From NCBI GenBank assembly GCA_022482545.1, contig JAKVOZ010000012.1, positions 1-64,000 of the forward strand: a stretch of 64,000 nucleotides of DNA. The letters run 5' to 3'. The notes beneath the pieces were generated by a model. The model saw only the letters and a list, made by a program, of their open reading frames with translations. It was not told where the DNA came from and searched no databases. Within the stretch, counting starts at the first letter, position 1. Each line of letters starts with the position of its first letter. Below, piece after piece: positions 18,626-28,166 of the stretch. The translations under genes and the position numbers were made by a program. The DNA comes from Bacteroidales bacterium (lineage in GTDB: Bacteria > Bacteroidota > Bacteroidia > Bacteroidales > P3).

Positions 18626-19860
18626 ATGAAACACTTAATTGTTTTTTTATTTTGCATATTTCTTTTTAGTTGTTCGTCTTTCGCTCAAACACTAAATAAT
18701 AATGAAACAAAAAAAGATTCTAATACTTTTTCATCATTAGACAAAGTATTAAATTCTCGTTATTTTCAAATGACTTTTTACTCTCTTCCGCTTATTACTG
18801 ACGGTACCATTCTATAAAAAAAGGTATTAATTTTCGCGCAATACGCAATAAGAACCTTCCTAATTTCAAATATGATTATGATACATACACTCAAGTTATG
18901 CCTCTTTGTTTTGCTTATGCTTTAAAATCTTGTGGAGTTAAAAGCAAAAGTTCTTGGGGAAAATTAATTACAACAACAAGTTTATCTACTATAATTGGTT
19001 TATCTACTTGTCATTTAATAAAGAATAAATCATCTGTTAAGCGTCCCGACAATTCCAGCAACAACTCTTTTCCTTCTGGACACACAACAATGGCTTTTAT
19101 CTCTGCCTCCATACTTGACAAAGAATATGGTGAAACAAGTTATTGGTATTCTTTTGGTGGCTATTCTGTTGCTGCAATAACAGGGCTTAGTCGTGTTGCC
19201 AACAATAGACATTGGATTAGTGATGTGCTTTGTGGTGCTGGACTTGGTATCCTATCAACAGAATTAAGTTATTTTATTACTGATGCTATTTTCAAAGATA
19301 AATATTCAAGCAGATTAGTTTTTAATCAAGATTCATCATATAACAAAAATCCTTCTTTTGCTAACTTATACACAACATACAACTATTCTTTCAATAAATA
19401 TACTCTTAAAGATAACTCTATTTTAAGATTTTACGATGGAGCAAGTTTAGGCATTGAAGGAACATATTTCTTCTCTCCTTATTTTGGAATAGGAACACTT
19501 TATGATATTTCTAATTACAGAATATCAACTCAAACTATATCTAAAGATACTACTCTTAACATTTATTCTTCTTATCTTGGCTCGTATTTTTCTTATCCTT
19601 TATTTTCTCGTATTTTTATTGGCGGAAACTTGTCTTTGGGTTTAATTCATATAAGCGACAATCAAATATTAAACACTTCAACAATACCAGAACAAAACAA
19701 GATAAGTTTTTCTTCTGGCTTATCATTAACTTTATGGATAAGCAAGCATACTTTTTTAAGATTATACTCTAATTATTATTTATCTCGTTTTAATATTGAT
19801 GACAAAACGACAAAACTAAAAACCTTTAATGCTGGAGCAAGTGTTGCCTTACATTTCTAA
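18626..19860 (+). pseudogene. PAP2-family phosphatase with C-terminal barrel-like region (frameshifted)
   Basis: Two segments form one interrupted gene. The first (18626-18817) has a signal peptide ending near SFAQ and the start of the PAP2 region. It stops at a TAA beside an A7 run at 18816-18823. The second frame is open from just after this point and continues the family sequence (FRAIRNKNLPNF, DTYTQVMPL). The PAP2 motifs are intact: KRPDNSSNNSFPSGHTTMAF (motifs 1-2) and GLSRVANNRHWISDVLCGAGLG (motif 3 with catalytic His). The last 150 residues look like beta strands ending in an aromatic residue, as in outer-membrane barrels. The lost base lies before the A run (a T or C would restore Tyr), so it may be a real mutation or a sequence error. 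Its last 35 bases overlap the convergent WbqC gene. Confidence 0.8.
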
Positions 19861-20488
19861 TATAATCCTTGCTTTCATTACCAAGGCAAAACAAAACATC
19901 GAGACAACTTAAATTTGGTTGAAAATCCATCTTATCAGAAAAACACTGAAAATATGATTTATATTCTTTACCTTCTTGTTCTCTATTTTTAACAAGAAAA
20001 GAATCTGTATAATTATCTTGTTGTCTTCTAATAAAATCTTTTGCTCTAAAAACTTCACAATTCAAAGCAAATGTTTTATTTACAAACTCAAAAATATCAA
20101 GGTCTAAGTCTATAAGATATTTATGTTTAGTTGTTAATATTCTTTCTATTTGAGGTGCATAATATTCAAAAAAAGGGCTTTGTCCATAACAAGAGAATAT
20201 TGTTCTCCACGCTCTTATTCCCCAATTTTCACTATACGATATTTCTACTTCTTTTGTTTGAAGCTTTTTTGTTTTATCTCTTTTAATTGGAACAATAATA
20301 TTTTGTATTCCATTAGATGAAAGAATAACACATCTATTCCTATACGTTTGTTTAGGAAAAGACTCATCTGCATTAATAGTTATCTTATTGTATTGACTAA
20401 TCTTAACGAGATATTCAACACAAGGGAAAAACTCTAAATGAAATAACGGAAAACTATCGTCCGATGGTAATTGAGCCCAATTTATCAT
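19826..20488 (-). CDS. WbqC family protein
   Basis: A 220-residue WbqC-family protein. Recognisable are the N-terminal FPCVEYLVKI region, the NRCVILSSNGIQNIIVPIKR strand segment, the WGIRAWRTIFSCYGQSPFFEYYAPQIE block and the C-terminal CLDVLFCLGNES. Genes of this family occur in O-antigen and lipoprotein-related clusters, but the reaction is not firmly known. It overlaps the preceding hypothetical gene by 35 bases, which suggests translational coupling, and it also overlaps the convergent PAP2 gene by 35 bases at its 3' end. The start at 20488 is the first Met; a start inside the upstream gene is typical of coupled pairs. Confidence 0.88.
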   Translation of the reverse strand: MINWAQLPSDDSFPLFHLEFFPCVEYLVKISQYNKITINADESFPKQTYRNRCVILSSNGIQNIIVPIKRDKTKKLQTKEVEISYSENWGIRAWRTIFSCYGQSPFFEYYAPQIERILTTKHKYLIDLDLDIFEFVNKTFALNCEVFRAKDFIRRQQDNYTDSFLVKNREQEGKEYKSYFQCFSDKMDFQPNLSCLDVLFCLGNESKDYIRNVRQHLLQH

Positions 20489-20867
20489 TTACAAAAAAGA
20501 AATCTATTGAATAATCTGGAAAAGATATTCTTTTTTCTCCCCATGCCTCATTCTCCATAGTTTGATTAACTATATCATTCTTAATCATAAGGTTTGTTAT
20601 ATCTTTACTTTGTTTATTCATAATTTTTTCACCAAACAAGGTTACATCTTTACTAACTATATCAATACAATCCAATTTCTCATCTTCCATAGAAAAGAAT
20701 AATGAAAACCCAAGTTTATTATAATGTAACAATTCTGTTGGGCAATCAACATCAGAACCAATCTCTTCAACCTCATCAGGCTTACCTATAATATTCATTG
20801 TTTGTTCTATCGTATATCCAAAAAGAATATCGCCTAATCCTTGTTTTAAATTTATTGCTTTATTCAT
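20454..20867 (-). CDS. Hypothetical protein, coupled to the WbqC gene
   Basis: A 137-residue acidic soluble protein that I cannot assign to a named family. The N-terminal third contains LGDILFGYTIEQTMNIIGKPDEVEEIG, which resembles the opening helix-loop of small SmpA/OmlA- or SUFU-like modules in which a substrate-independent GxxxxxVxxxLGxP pattern recurs. The rest alternates short strands with aromatic residues (LGFSLFFSMEDEKLDCIDI, YSIDFFFVNDKLGSITIG). There is no signal peptide. Its end overlaps the WbqC gene by 35 bases, so the two are probably one transcript. An AT-rich stretch separates it from the small-protein terminator upstream. Confidence 0.7.
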   Translation of the reverse strand: MNKAINLKQGLGDILFGYTIEQTMNIIGKPDEVEEIGSDVDCPTELLHYNKLGFSLFFSMEDEKLDCIDIVSKDVTLFGEKIMNKQSKDITNLMIKNDIVNQTMENEAWGEKRISFPDYSIDFFFVNDKLGSITIGR

Positions 20868-20928
20868 GTTTTAATATTTATTTTTTGCAATAATAATCAT
20901 TTTTTTGAAACTGACAAATTTTTTAAGC

Positions 20929-20964
20929 AAAAAAAACAGAGAATAGTTAAATTTATTCTCTGTT
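20929..20964 (-). terminator. Terminator of the 24-residue small-protein gene
   Basis: An 11-bp perfect stem (AACAGAGAATA and complement, 8-base loop) is followed on the reverse strand by eight or so T residues, 23 bases after the small ORF. Confidence 0.85.
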
Positions 20965-20987
20965 ATAACTTGTAATTAAGTTAATAC

Positions 20988-21062
20988 TTAAATATCAAAA
21001 TCGTGATGTCCAAATCCAAGTATGAAATCGAATATCATTCCTAATGCTATTAAAAGTCCCAT
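20988..21062 (-). CDS. 24-residue small hydrophobic protein with its own promoter, strong Shine-Dalgarno and terminator
   Basis: The reverse strand encodes a 24-residue peptide beginning MGLLIALGMIFDFILGFG and ending in a His-His-Asp-Phe-Asp-Ile tail. The first 18 residues are hydrophobic enough for one membrane-embedded helix; the tail is polar with two His and two Asp. A strong Shine-Dalgarno (AAGGAGG, 21071-21077) lies 8 bases before the ATG, although such sites are nearly absent elsewhere in the window. A TACCTTTG -7 element with an ATTG -33 element 19 bases further up gives a leader of about 45 bases, and a strong terminator follows. It is thus a complete, isolated transcription unit. 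I do not recognise the peptide; it could be a small membrane regulator, a toxin, or the coding part of a dual-function RNA. Confidence 0.7.
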   Translation of the reverse strand: MGLLIALGMIFDFILGFGHHDFDI

Positions 21063-21110
21063 AATTTTATCCTCCTTATTTTTATTTATTAATAATTATT
21101 TAAATCGTAA

Positions 21111-21141
21111 CAAAGGTATAAAATATATTTTAATTGACAAT
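21111..21141 (-). promoter_or_regulatory. Promoter of the 24-residue small-protein gene
   Basis: On the reverse strand ATTG (-33) is followed after 19 bases by TACCTTTG (-7, TAnnTTTG consensus, 21111-21118). Spacing matches the Bacteroidota primary sigma factor pattern. Confidence 0.65.
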
Positions 21142-21191
21142 TTTTTTTATCTTAAAAGAATAAAAAAATATTATTTATTCTCTCTAAAAAA

Positions 21192-21318
21192 TAATTCTTT
21201 ATTCTATTTAAATGTCTTTTTATTCTAATAAAAATGAATAGCTATTCTAATAAAATATTTCTTCGTTATATTTGAATATCTTTTGATTCTATTTAAATAT
21301 TTCTTCGTTATATTTTTG
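21192..21318. repeat. 21-bp-period modular repeat array, 6 units
   Basis: Units start at 21192, 21213 (22 bp), 21235, 21256, 21277 and 21298. Cores are AATTCTTTATTCTA, GTCTTTTTATTCTA, GAATAGCTATTCTA, TTTCTTCGTTATA (twice) and TCTTTTGATTCTA. It lies between the small-protein promoter and the transporter terminator, the only array here that is not directly beside a stop codon of a large gene except the one at 31.4 kb. Confidence 0.85.
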
Positions 21319-21371
21319 ATATTGTTTTAACTCTTTATTTTCCTTATATTTCAATGCAAAATAAAACAAAA

Positions 21372-21405
21372 AAACATCACAACTAAATTAGAAGTTATGA
21401 TGTTT
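21372..21405 (-). terminator. Terminator of the AspT/YidE-type transporter gene
   Basis: A 13-bp stem with one mismatch (AAACATCACAACT and its partner) is followed on the reverse strand by a seven-T run, 27 bases after the transporter stop. Confidence 0.8.
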
Positions 21406-21431
21406 AATTGTCTATTATATTAATGTTTTAA

Positions 21432-23087
21432 CTATAAACTCATAATTATAAGTATTTGAGCCGAAAGAATACGCAAGAACATACTCAAAGGATACACCGT
21501 TGCATAAGCAGTTGCTGGCAAAGATGTTTCTGTACTAGCATTAGCAAAAGCAAGTGCTGGTGGATCTGTTGTACTTCCTGCTATAAGTCCGCATATTGAG
21601 AAGTATGGCAAATGGAAAAATATTCTTGCTATCATTCCTACAAGGAGTAATGGTATGACAGTTATAATAAATCCATACAATACCCACCAATAACCGCCAT
21701 TAACAACGGTTGAAACGAACTCTTTACCACAAGAAAGTCCTACGGCAGCAAGAAAAAGTGATATTCCTATTTCTCTAATCATCATATTTGCTCCTGTTGT
21801 TGTAAAAGTAACGACTTTGTAGTATGGTCCGTATCTTGCAATAAGTATTGCGATGATAAGTGGTCCTCCTGCTAAGCCAAGTTTAACTGGTTGTGGTATT
21901 CCTGGAAACTTGAAAGGTATAAGACCAACAACAATTCCAAGAAAGATTCCAAGAAAGATAGGTACAAGATTAGGTATATCAAGTTTCTTTAATGAATTAC
22001 CAAGCATATCAGCAACTTTTTTTATCTTATCTTCACTACCAACAACAACTACGCGGTCGCCCATTTGTAATTGTATATTTCTATCGCAAAGCAAATCAAC
22101 ACCTGCACGATTAACTGTTGTTAATGTTACATCATAAAGATTATCTATATGCAAATCACCAACTTTCTTGCCTTGCAATTCTTTATTTGTTACAACTATT
22201 CTCTTGGAAACTAATCTACCATTATCTACATCCCATTCGTTTTCATTAGTCTCTATTTCTTTACCAAGAAAATCTATTATGTTTTCTTTCTCCTCTTTCA
22301 ATGCAACAACACGAAGAACATCATTTAAATGTACTTTTGTATCATTATGAACATGTTCTATTATTCCATCACATTTTCTTATTCTTGTTATAACAAGAGA
22401 TTGTTGATATTGTTTAACTATTTCTCCTACAGAATGATTATCAATATTTTCTTTTGTTATTTGAATAGATATTTTTTCTGTATTTGCTTGTTCTCCTTGT
22501 TTGTATGCTTGTTCTTCTTTCTTAACATTTATACGAAGAATTGCTCTTACAATCATAGGCGTGAAGATTATACCAATAACTCCAAGAGGATAAGCAACAG
22601 CATAGCCCAAAGGCAGTGTATCTTCTAATCCTGAATCTTTTAGTGTTTGTCCGGCAGCACCAAGAGAAGGTGTATTAGTAACAGCCCCACATAGAACTCC
22701 TACCATATTTTTCAAACTTTCTCCTGTTACTATTGATATTATCCATGCCGTAACACAGCCAAGGACAACTATCAAAGTAGCTAAAAGGTTTAACGATAGA
22801 CCTCCCTTTTTCAAACTTTCAAAAAAGCCTGGTCCAACTTGTAGTCCTATTGCATAAACAAAAAGTATTAAACCAAAATCCTTAGCAAACGAAATAATAT
22901 CTTTATTTGCTATTAATCCAAAATGACTTAATACTATACCAACAAAAAGTATCCATGTTATTCCTAATGATATACCTTTTATTTTTATTCTACCAAGCCA
23001 AATACCTAATGCAATAGTTATAGAAAGCAATAGTATGCTTTGAGCAACATTCTGTGTAAGGAACATTCCTTTAATCCATTCCATCAT
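21432..23087 (-). CDS. AspT/YidE-family putative transporter with two TrkA-C domains
   Basis: A 551-residue membrane protein. Two homologous membrane halves (residues about 10-185 and 370-550) flank two cytoplasmic RCK_C/TrkA-C domains (about 205-365, with VTNKELQGKKVGDLHI and QLQMGDRVVVVGSEDKIKKV). The glycine-rich GVLCGAVTNTPSLGAA and CGLIAGSTTDPPALAFA sequences are the duplicated signature of the aspartate:alanine exchanger superfamily. Relatives include E. coli YidE and YbjL, with unknown substrates, and Tetragenococcus AspT. TrkA-C domains usually bind small ligands and gate transport. The substrate cannot be told here. It is probably a single-gene unit, closed by the hairpin at 21372-21405. 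Confidence 0.9.
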   Translation of the reverse strand: MMEWIKGMFLTQNVAQSILLLSITIALGIWLGRIKIKGISLGITWILFVGIVLSHFGLIANKDIISFAKDFGLILFVYAIGLQVGPGFFESLKKGGLSLNLLATLIVVLGCVTAWIISIVTGESLKNMVGVLCGAVTNTPSLGAAGQTLKDSGLEDTLPLGYAVAYPLGVIGIIFTPMIVRAILRINVKKEEQAYKQGEQANTEKISIQITKENIDNHSVGEIVKQYQQSLVITRIRKCDGIIEHVHNDTKVHLNDVLRVVALKEEKENIIDFLGKEIETNENEWDVDNGRLVSKRIVVTNKELQGKKVGDLHIDNLYDVTLTTVNRAGVDLLCDRNIQLQMGDRVVVVGSEDKIKKVADMLGNSLKKLDIPNLVPIFLGIFLGIVVGLIPFKFPGIPQPVKLGLAGGPLIIAILIARYGPYYKVVTFTTTGANMMIREIGISLFLAAVGLSCGKEFVSTVVNGGYWWVLYGFIITVIPLLLVGMIARIFFHLPYFSICGLIAGSTTDPPALAFANASTETSLPATAYATVYPLSMFLRILSAQILIIMSL

Positions 23088-23114
23088 ATTTTATACTTAA
23101 TTTTTGTGTGATTA

Positions 23115-25481
23115 TTATTTATTAATTATACTTATTTCTATGTTATCTGTATTTTCCATTCCTTGTGATTGCTTTGTGTTACCATAACCTGCAACAACAA
23201 TATTATTAACATTCACATTATTCTTTATCATAAACTCTTTAATAACATCTGCTTGTTTTTGAGATAGTTCCATTGATGAATATTTTTTAGAATCTTTGCC
23301 AACATGAACGCCTATTGTTAAAATATATGGAGAGTTCTCTAAACTTTGAGCCAAATAATAAAGTTCTGTTGTCCCTTTACGAGAAAGTGTTAAAGAATTC
23401 TTTTCTTCAAATGGGCTTTCTCTTGTTATTAGTTCTTGTTTATTAACCATCTCTTCTATATAATACATCATTATTGTATCGCTATTAGAAATAAAAGAAA
23501 GATAATTATTCTTTTGTCCTATTAAACTCATTTCTTTTTCTGGCTTAATAAAAGCAAAAAATCCTCTATCATTTGAATATACAATATTTTCCGTATTTAA
23601 ATTTTCTTTATCCATAACAACGACCTTTGCTTGTATGGGAGATTTTTCTTTATCCATTATTTTACCACTAAAAATATTCAAATCTGTTTTACCTGATAAA
23701 TAAACATCATTTGCTTGTGCAAAAGAATCATCTTGATTTACTACTACAAGGTTATCTTCTACTCTTATTACATAATCATTATCTTCTGTATTAAAATCTT
23801 CCGATAAAAGCATAGGCATACTCCAAGAGTTCCAATCATTAACATCTTCTCTATATGAAACATATATATCAAGTTTGCCAAAGTTTAAATCTCTATCAGA
23901 AGAGAACCAAAGCGTTTTCATATCAGGAGAAAGCACAGGATTTGTTTCATTAAAACGAGAATTGACAGGTTTGTTTATTGGGAAAGGTTTTTGCCACACT
24001 CCGTCTTGATTGATTGATACAAAAATATCTTTATTGTTTGATGTACTATCATAATCAAAACCATCTTCATTTGACAAAGAAAAAACAATGGCTTTTTTAT
24101 CACTACTATATCTTGCATCAGAAGAAATATTATCTAAATTAGTATTTTCTTTGTTTGGCTTGTCTATATCATTTAAATCATTCGGTTTCTCTGTTAATGT
24201 GAAATTAAATTCTTTACTCTTTGAATACTTATAGTTAATATAATGTATATCATTATTTAAATTAAAGGTAAAGTTTTTTCTATTTGTCGCATTCTGCTCT
24301 GAAAGAGAGATAAATCTCTTAAATAAAAGCATTGTTTGATGAGAATTTAGATTATAAAACAAAGACTTATTCTTTTTATAATCTTCCATTGTTAGTTTAC
24401 TCTTTGTTAATAGTTGATGTATTGTTTGTGCTTTTTTCTTTGCCTCTAAAATATAACTTTCATTTTTAATCTCAGGAAATGCTTCTATTATCTTTTCTAT
24501 TGACGAAAGGGAGTAATCAGAAACATATCTCTTACAAAAAGTGTTTAAATATTCAGTATTATTATTTGTTGACTGAATGATTTTCATTGCTTTTATTGAC
24601 AAATGTTCCAAAGCCATAAGTTTAAGTTTTTCAAATGCTGTTTGATAATTATTATCGTTAGGGTTATGCTCAACGAAATAAATTAAATCACTTAAATTTC
24701 CATCACTAACATATTGCTCATACTTAACACTATTCATCTTATTCTTTGCTACTTTAACATATTGCCCATTAGGAAAATCCTTAATATATTTATTATATGC
24801 AACAATAGTATTTGATTCTAATGCTTTCTTAAAAGACAATCTATCTACCTCATCTAATGCCTTCTGTTTAAAATCCATATTTGTTGTTCTGTTAGCAAAG
24901 TTTTTTAAAGAGTCAATATCTCCACTTTTAAGTATTTCATTCAATACTCTTTCGTTAAGCCATTGCTTTGCTTCGCTTATTTGTATGGCATCTGGATAAT
25001 TATTAATAAAATCCTCATATTGTTTTATATCTTCACTCTGCTTTACTTGTTCATATGCCAATTGATTCCTTATTCGTTTTGCTTCTTTATTTAATGCAGG
25101 ATATTCTTCTGTAACTGAAATATAAATATTGAATCTTGAAACGTCTTTGCTTTTATAAACATAAGTAAGTGCAGTTTTAGCAAGTTCTGCTGTCGCTATT
25201 TTGTCTTTTTTATTAGTTTCTAAATTATTATATTGTTTTGCATAATACAATGCCATTAATGTATCTCTATCTAAATTCTTCCCATTAATATAATAATGAT
25301 ATAATAAATTATTCCTATCTTTATTTAATGTATCATTTTTATATGCTTGTTCTATATTTTGTAATACATTATCAAATTCGCCTTTATCCATCATCTTCAT
25401 TATTGCAGAACTTTGAGAAAATGATATACTTGGCAACAAAAACATTACAAATACATAAATGTATTTTAAATTTCCCTTCAT
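23115..25481 (-). CDS. Secreted PD40-repeat protein with degenerate OmpA-like C-terminal domain
   Basis: A 788-residue protein with a signal peptide (ending near ISFSQ). A long helical, TPR-like region covers about residues 25-390, with SEAKQWLNERV and similar spaced helices. It is followed by PD40/WD40-like beta-propeller units (SPDMKTLWFSSDRDLNFGKLDIYVS, DEFNTEDNDYV-like blades), a short carboxypeptidase-regulatory-like segment, and a C-terminal OmpA-like fold (SSMELSQKQADVIKEFM, VVAGYGNTKQ) that lacks some of the peptidoglycan-binding residues. Such proteins sit on the periplasmic face of the outer membrane in Bacteroidota; some are type IX secretion accessory factors (PorE type). It is the last gene of a three-gene operon, 24 bases after the 886-residue protein. 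Confidence 0.8.
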   Translation of the reverse strand: MKGNLKYIYVFVMFLLPSISFSQSSAIMKMMDKGEFDNVLQNIEQAYKNDTLNKDRNNLLYHYYINGKNLDRDTLMALYYAKQYNNLETNKKDKIATAELAKTALTYVYKSKDVSRFNIYISVTEEYPALNKEAKRIRNQLAYEQVKQSEDIKQYEDFINNYPDAIQISEAKQWLNERVLNEILKSGDIDSLKNFANRTTNMDFKQKALDEVDRLSFKKALESNTIVAYNKYIKDFPNGQYVKVAKNKMNSVKYEQYVSDGNLSDLIYFVEHNPNDNNYQTAFEKLKLMALEHLSIKAMKIIQSTNNNTEYLNTFCKRYVSDYSLSSIEKIIEAFPEIKNESYILEAKKKAQTIHQLLTKSKLTMEDYKKNKSLFYNLNSHQTMLLFKRFISLSEQNATNRKNFTFNLNNDIHYINYKYSKSKEFNFTLTEKPNDLNDIDKPNKENTNLDNISSDARYSSDKKAIVFSLSNEDGFDYDSTSNNKDIFVSINQDGVWQKPFPINKPVNSRFNETNPVLSPDMKTLWFSSDRDLNFGKLDIYVSYREDVNDWNSWSMPMLLSEDFNTEDNDYVIRVEDNLVVVNQDDSFAQANDVYLSGKTDLNIFSGKIMDKEKSPIQAKVVVMDKENLNTENIVYSNDRGFFAFIKPEKEMSLIGQKNNYLSFISNSDTIMMYYIEEMVNKQELITRESPFEEKNSLTLSRKGTTELYYLAQSLENSPYILTIGVHVGKDSKKYSSMELSQKQADVIKEFMIKNNVNVNNIVVAGYGNTKQSQGMENTDNIEISIINK

Positions 25482-25505
25482 TATTTGTTATTGTTTTATT
25501 TTTTG

Positions 25506-28166
25506 TTATTTTATTGTTAAATCAATGTCTTTTATCCAAACTCCATTTACGAATAAATCTACTGTATATTCCCCTTGTTTAATATCTTTAACAAGTACTT
25601 CATTTGGAACATAATCAACATCTAACACTATTTGTCTATTATTATAAACTCTTACTTTTTCTAATTTATTTGTTTTTTCTGAATACAACAACATTCTACC
25701 TTTATCTTGCCAAAGATATAATCCTTTATATTCAAACTCTCCTTCTTTTACATTTATTGCTTTTATTATATGTATTCTAAATTCATCTTGTGTTGTTCCA
25801 CTTTTCAAAAATGTTGACACTTTACTTTCTTCACAAAAATTATAAAAGATATTATTTTTCTTATCTTCTAAAAAAACCATAATATTTTCAGGCAATACTG
25901 AAATATTATTAAGATTTATTTCTACTTGACTTGGATTTCCTATATAAAGACCAACATTATATATTGCAGGATAATCAGGAAAAACATTAACAGAATATTC
26001 ATCTTTTCCGTCTGTAAGATAAATATCTGGCATATCTTCATTATTTCCAAACATCTTATGACAATCATATTCATCAAACGAATATTCACTTCTTGGATCC
26101 ATTCCTAAAAGAACATATTGACTATTACTATTTTTTGTTACAGAAAGATTAAGATAATTATTATTAACCCATGTTTGTGTTCCCGTTTGAGGTATATATT
26201 GATGTTTTCTTTTAAAAGTTATATCTGTTGGTGTATTTAATGCCTCAACAAAAAAAGACTCTAATGATGGTATCATAACTTCTTCTTTTGAATCTATTAT
26301 TACAGGATTATATACTTTACTCTCTCTATTAAAAAGAAGAATGCAATTACCTTGTATCTTACCATCAATATCATCAAAAAGTTTCTTACTACTCAATGGC
26401 GCTGTATAGGGATTACCAACCAAATTCCATTTATCATCTTCTGTTGTTACTAAATTATATGTTACACTACTATTACAAAGCAATCCTTCATATTTAACGT
26501 CTAATGGCTCATGCGTATATACTGCATAGCCTTGCCCTGGTTCAAGAATAAGTTTTGGATCTGTTAAATATTCACTCCAATAATCATCGTGCTTACTTTT
26601 TTGTCCGGTATTATATTTCATCAACCATGTATCATTATTATTATTTGTATTCATAGAAAATATTGCAGCTCTTGCTTGATTGATTGGAGTTGAAATATAA
26701 TTCCATTTTCCTGGTAAAAGATATTGATGGACTGTAAAATAGGAATGTTTACCATAAAATATATCAGAAGAAACATAGAATGTTTTGCCTGTATTAATAC
26801 TAATATTTGAACTATCACCTAATGTAAGCATACTACAAGCAACATCTTCATTAACTTTTGCATTTACTCCACGATTTATAACAACGAAATCTTCCATAGT
26901 CGGTTCTCCTTTTGGCTCCCAATTATTTTCATCATTCCAATTGCCACTACTAATCATCGTTTTAACTTTCGGAGAACCAAAATACATATCAGATATGTCT
27001 ATATTATTATCACAAGACAATTGTATTTCAAGATAATTTGCTGTTGCAGGTATTTTTAATGGGACACAATACAAAGACTTCTTAACTGTATCTCTCATAG
27101 AGAACATAAGTTTTGTATCTCTATACCATTTATATTTTATTCTTATTGGCGAAGAAATATCTTTTTGAACAAAGCGATATTGATAATCTGTATTTGAAAA
27201 AACAGGAATACGATAATATGCAGTATTACTATTTATTTCTGTATTTGGTAAAAGATTCTTTTCGTAAGAAATGTGTTTTGCACACGAGCCTTCAATGTTT
27301 ATTTGTATTGGAGAAGCAAGTTTAGATGTTGTTATTGTTAGAATAGCCTTATGATGTCCTTCTTTTTTAGGAGAATATTTAATCTCTACAACTTTATTAT
27401 ATATCGCTTTATCTTTTATTGATGTTGTTGACAAAGAAAAATATTCCTTATCTTCTCCAGAAATACTTAAATTAATACTATCTCTTATTTGTTTGCCTTG
27501 TACTTTTATTCTATAACTTTCTGGATATATAAAAGGTATTGGAATGTTATCAAAAATAATAGAACTTAATTGTTTATTTTTTTCATCACTATTCATTGAA
27601 ACATTAACTTCTGCAGGCATACCAAAATATTTATCATACTCACTTGTTACCTCTATATTTCTAAATAATATTAATGGATTTGTTGTCCCATTATAAGCAT
27701 CTATTTTCCAAGATAATTGAACGAAGTCTTTATTATTACATTCCTCTGGTAAAACTATATTATTAAAATCCTTCCAATATCTTTTGCTTTGACTAACAAA
27801 TTCTATATTATTTCCCTTTGTTGTTACAACATCTGTCCATTCATCATTTGCAGAAAGTCTATATTGCAACCTTGCATACCATCTACTTGAAGTTCTTTGT
27901 GCTGTACTATTTGACCAAGATATAGTTAATTTATCTTGATTTAATGTTGAGAGATTTAATACAACTCTTCCCTTGCCTTCTTCTTTTTCATCTGCAATAA
28001 AATATATTGGACTATTAGACTTAGATTCTTCTTGTATATCAAAATTCTTTAATTCATATTTACCATTACTCAAATCATATTTCACTATTTTTTCTTGTGA
28101 AAAAGCAAACAACGGCAAAAGAATAATTAAGACTACTATGTATATTTTATTTTTTAGAAACTGCAT
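25506..28166 (-). CDS. Large secreted protein resembling type IX secretion cargo
   Basis: An 886-residue protein with an N-terminal signal peptide (ending near LFAFSQ) and no recognised catalytic domain. The body is beta-rich, with segments seen in Bacteroidota surface proteins: LPGKWNYISTPINQARAAIF, DDKWNLVGNPYTAPLSSKKL and NWNDENNWEPKGEPTMEDFVVINRGVN. The last 70 residues (YNNRQIVLDVDYVPNE, GEYTVDLFVNGVWIKDIDLTIK) look like a type IX sorting domain, in which a GxYxV strand near the end is usual; this assignment is a judgement by eye. It overlaps the upstream LysM gene by 13 bases and is followed closely by the PD40/OmpA gene, so the three are likely exported together and act in the outer envelope. 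Confidence 0.75.
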   Translation of the reverse strand: MQFLKNKIYIVVLIILLPLFAFSQEKIVKYDLSNGKYELKNFDIQEESKSNSPIYFIADEKEEGKGRVVLNLSTLNQDKLTISWSNSTAQRTSSRWYARLQYRLSANDEWTDVVTTKGNNIEFVSQSKRYWKDFNNIVLPEECNNKDFVQLSWKIDAYNGTTNPLILFRNIEVTSEYDKYFGMPAEVNVSMNSDEKNKQLSSIIFDNIPIPFIYPESYRIKVQGKQIRDSINLSISGEDKEYFSLSTTSIKDKAIYNKVVEIKYSPKKEGHHKAILTITTSKLASPIQINIEGSCAKHISYEKNLLPNTEINSNTAYYRIPVFSNTDYQYRFVQKDISSPIRIKYKWYRDTKLMFSMRDTVKKSLYCVPLKIPATANYLEIQLSCDNNIDISDMYFGSPKVKTMISSGNWNDENNWEPKGEPTMEDFVVINRGVNAKVNEDVACSMLTLGDSSNISINTGKTFYVSSDIFYGKHSYFTVHQYLLPGKWNYISTPINQARAAIFSMNTNNNNDTWLMKYNTGQKSKHDDYWSEYLTDPKLILEPGQGYAVYTHEPLDVKYEGLLCNSSVTYNLVTTEDDKWNLVGNPYTAPLSSKKLFDDIDGKIQGNCILLFNRESKVYNPVIIDSKEEVMIPSLESFFVEALNTPTDITFKRKHQYIPQTGTQTWVNNNYLNLSVTKNSNSQYVLLGMDPRSEYSFDEYDCHKMFGNNEDMPDIYLTDGKDEYSVNVFPDYPAIYNVGLYIGNPSQVEINLNNISVLPENIMVFLEDKKNNIFYNFCEESKVSTFLKSGTTQDEFRIHIIKAINVKEGEFEYKGLYLWQDKGRMLLYSEKTNKLEKVRVYNNRQIVLDVDYVPNEVLVKDIKQGEYTVDLFVNGVWIKDIDLTIK

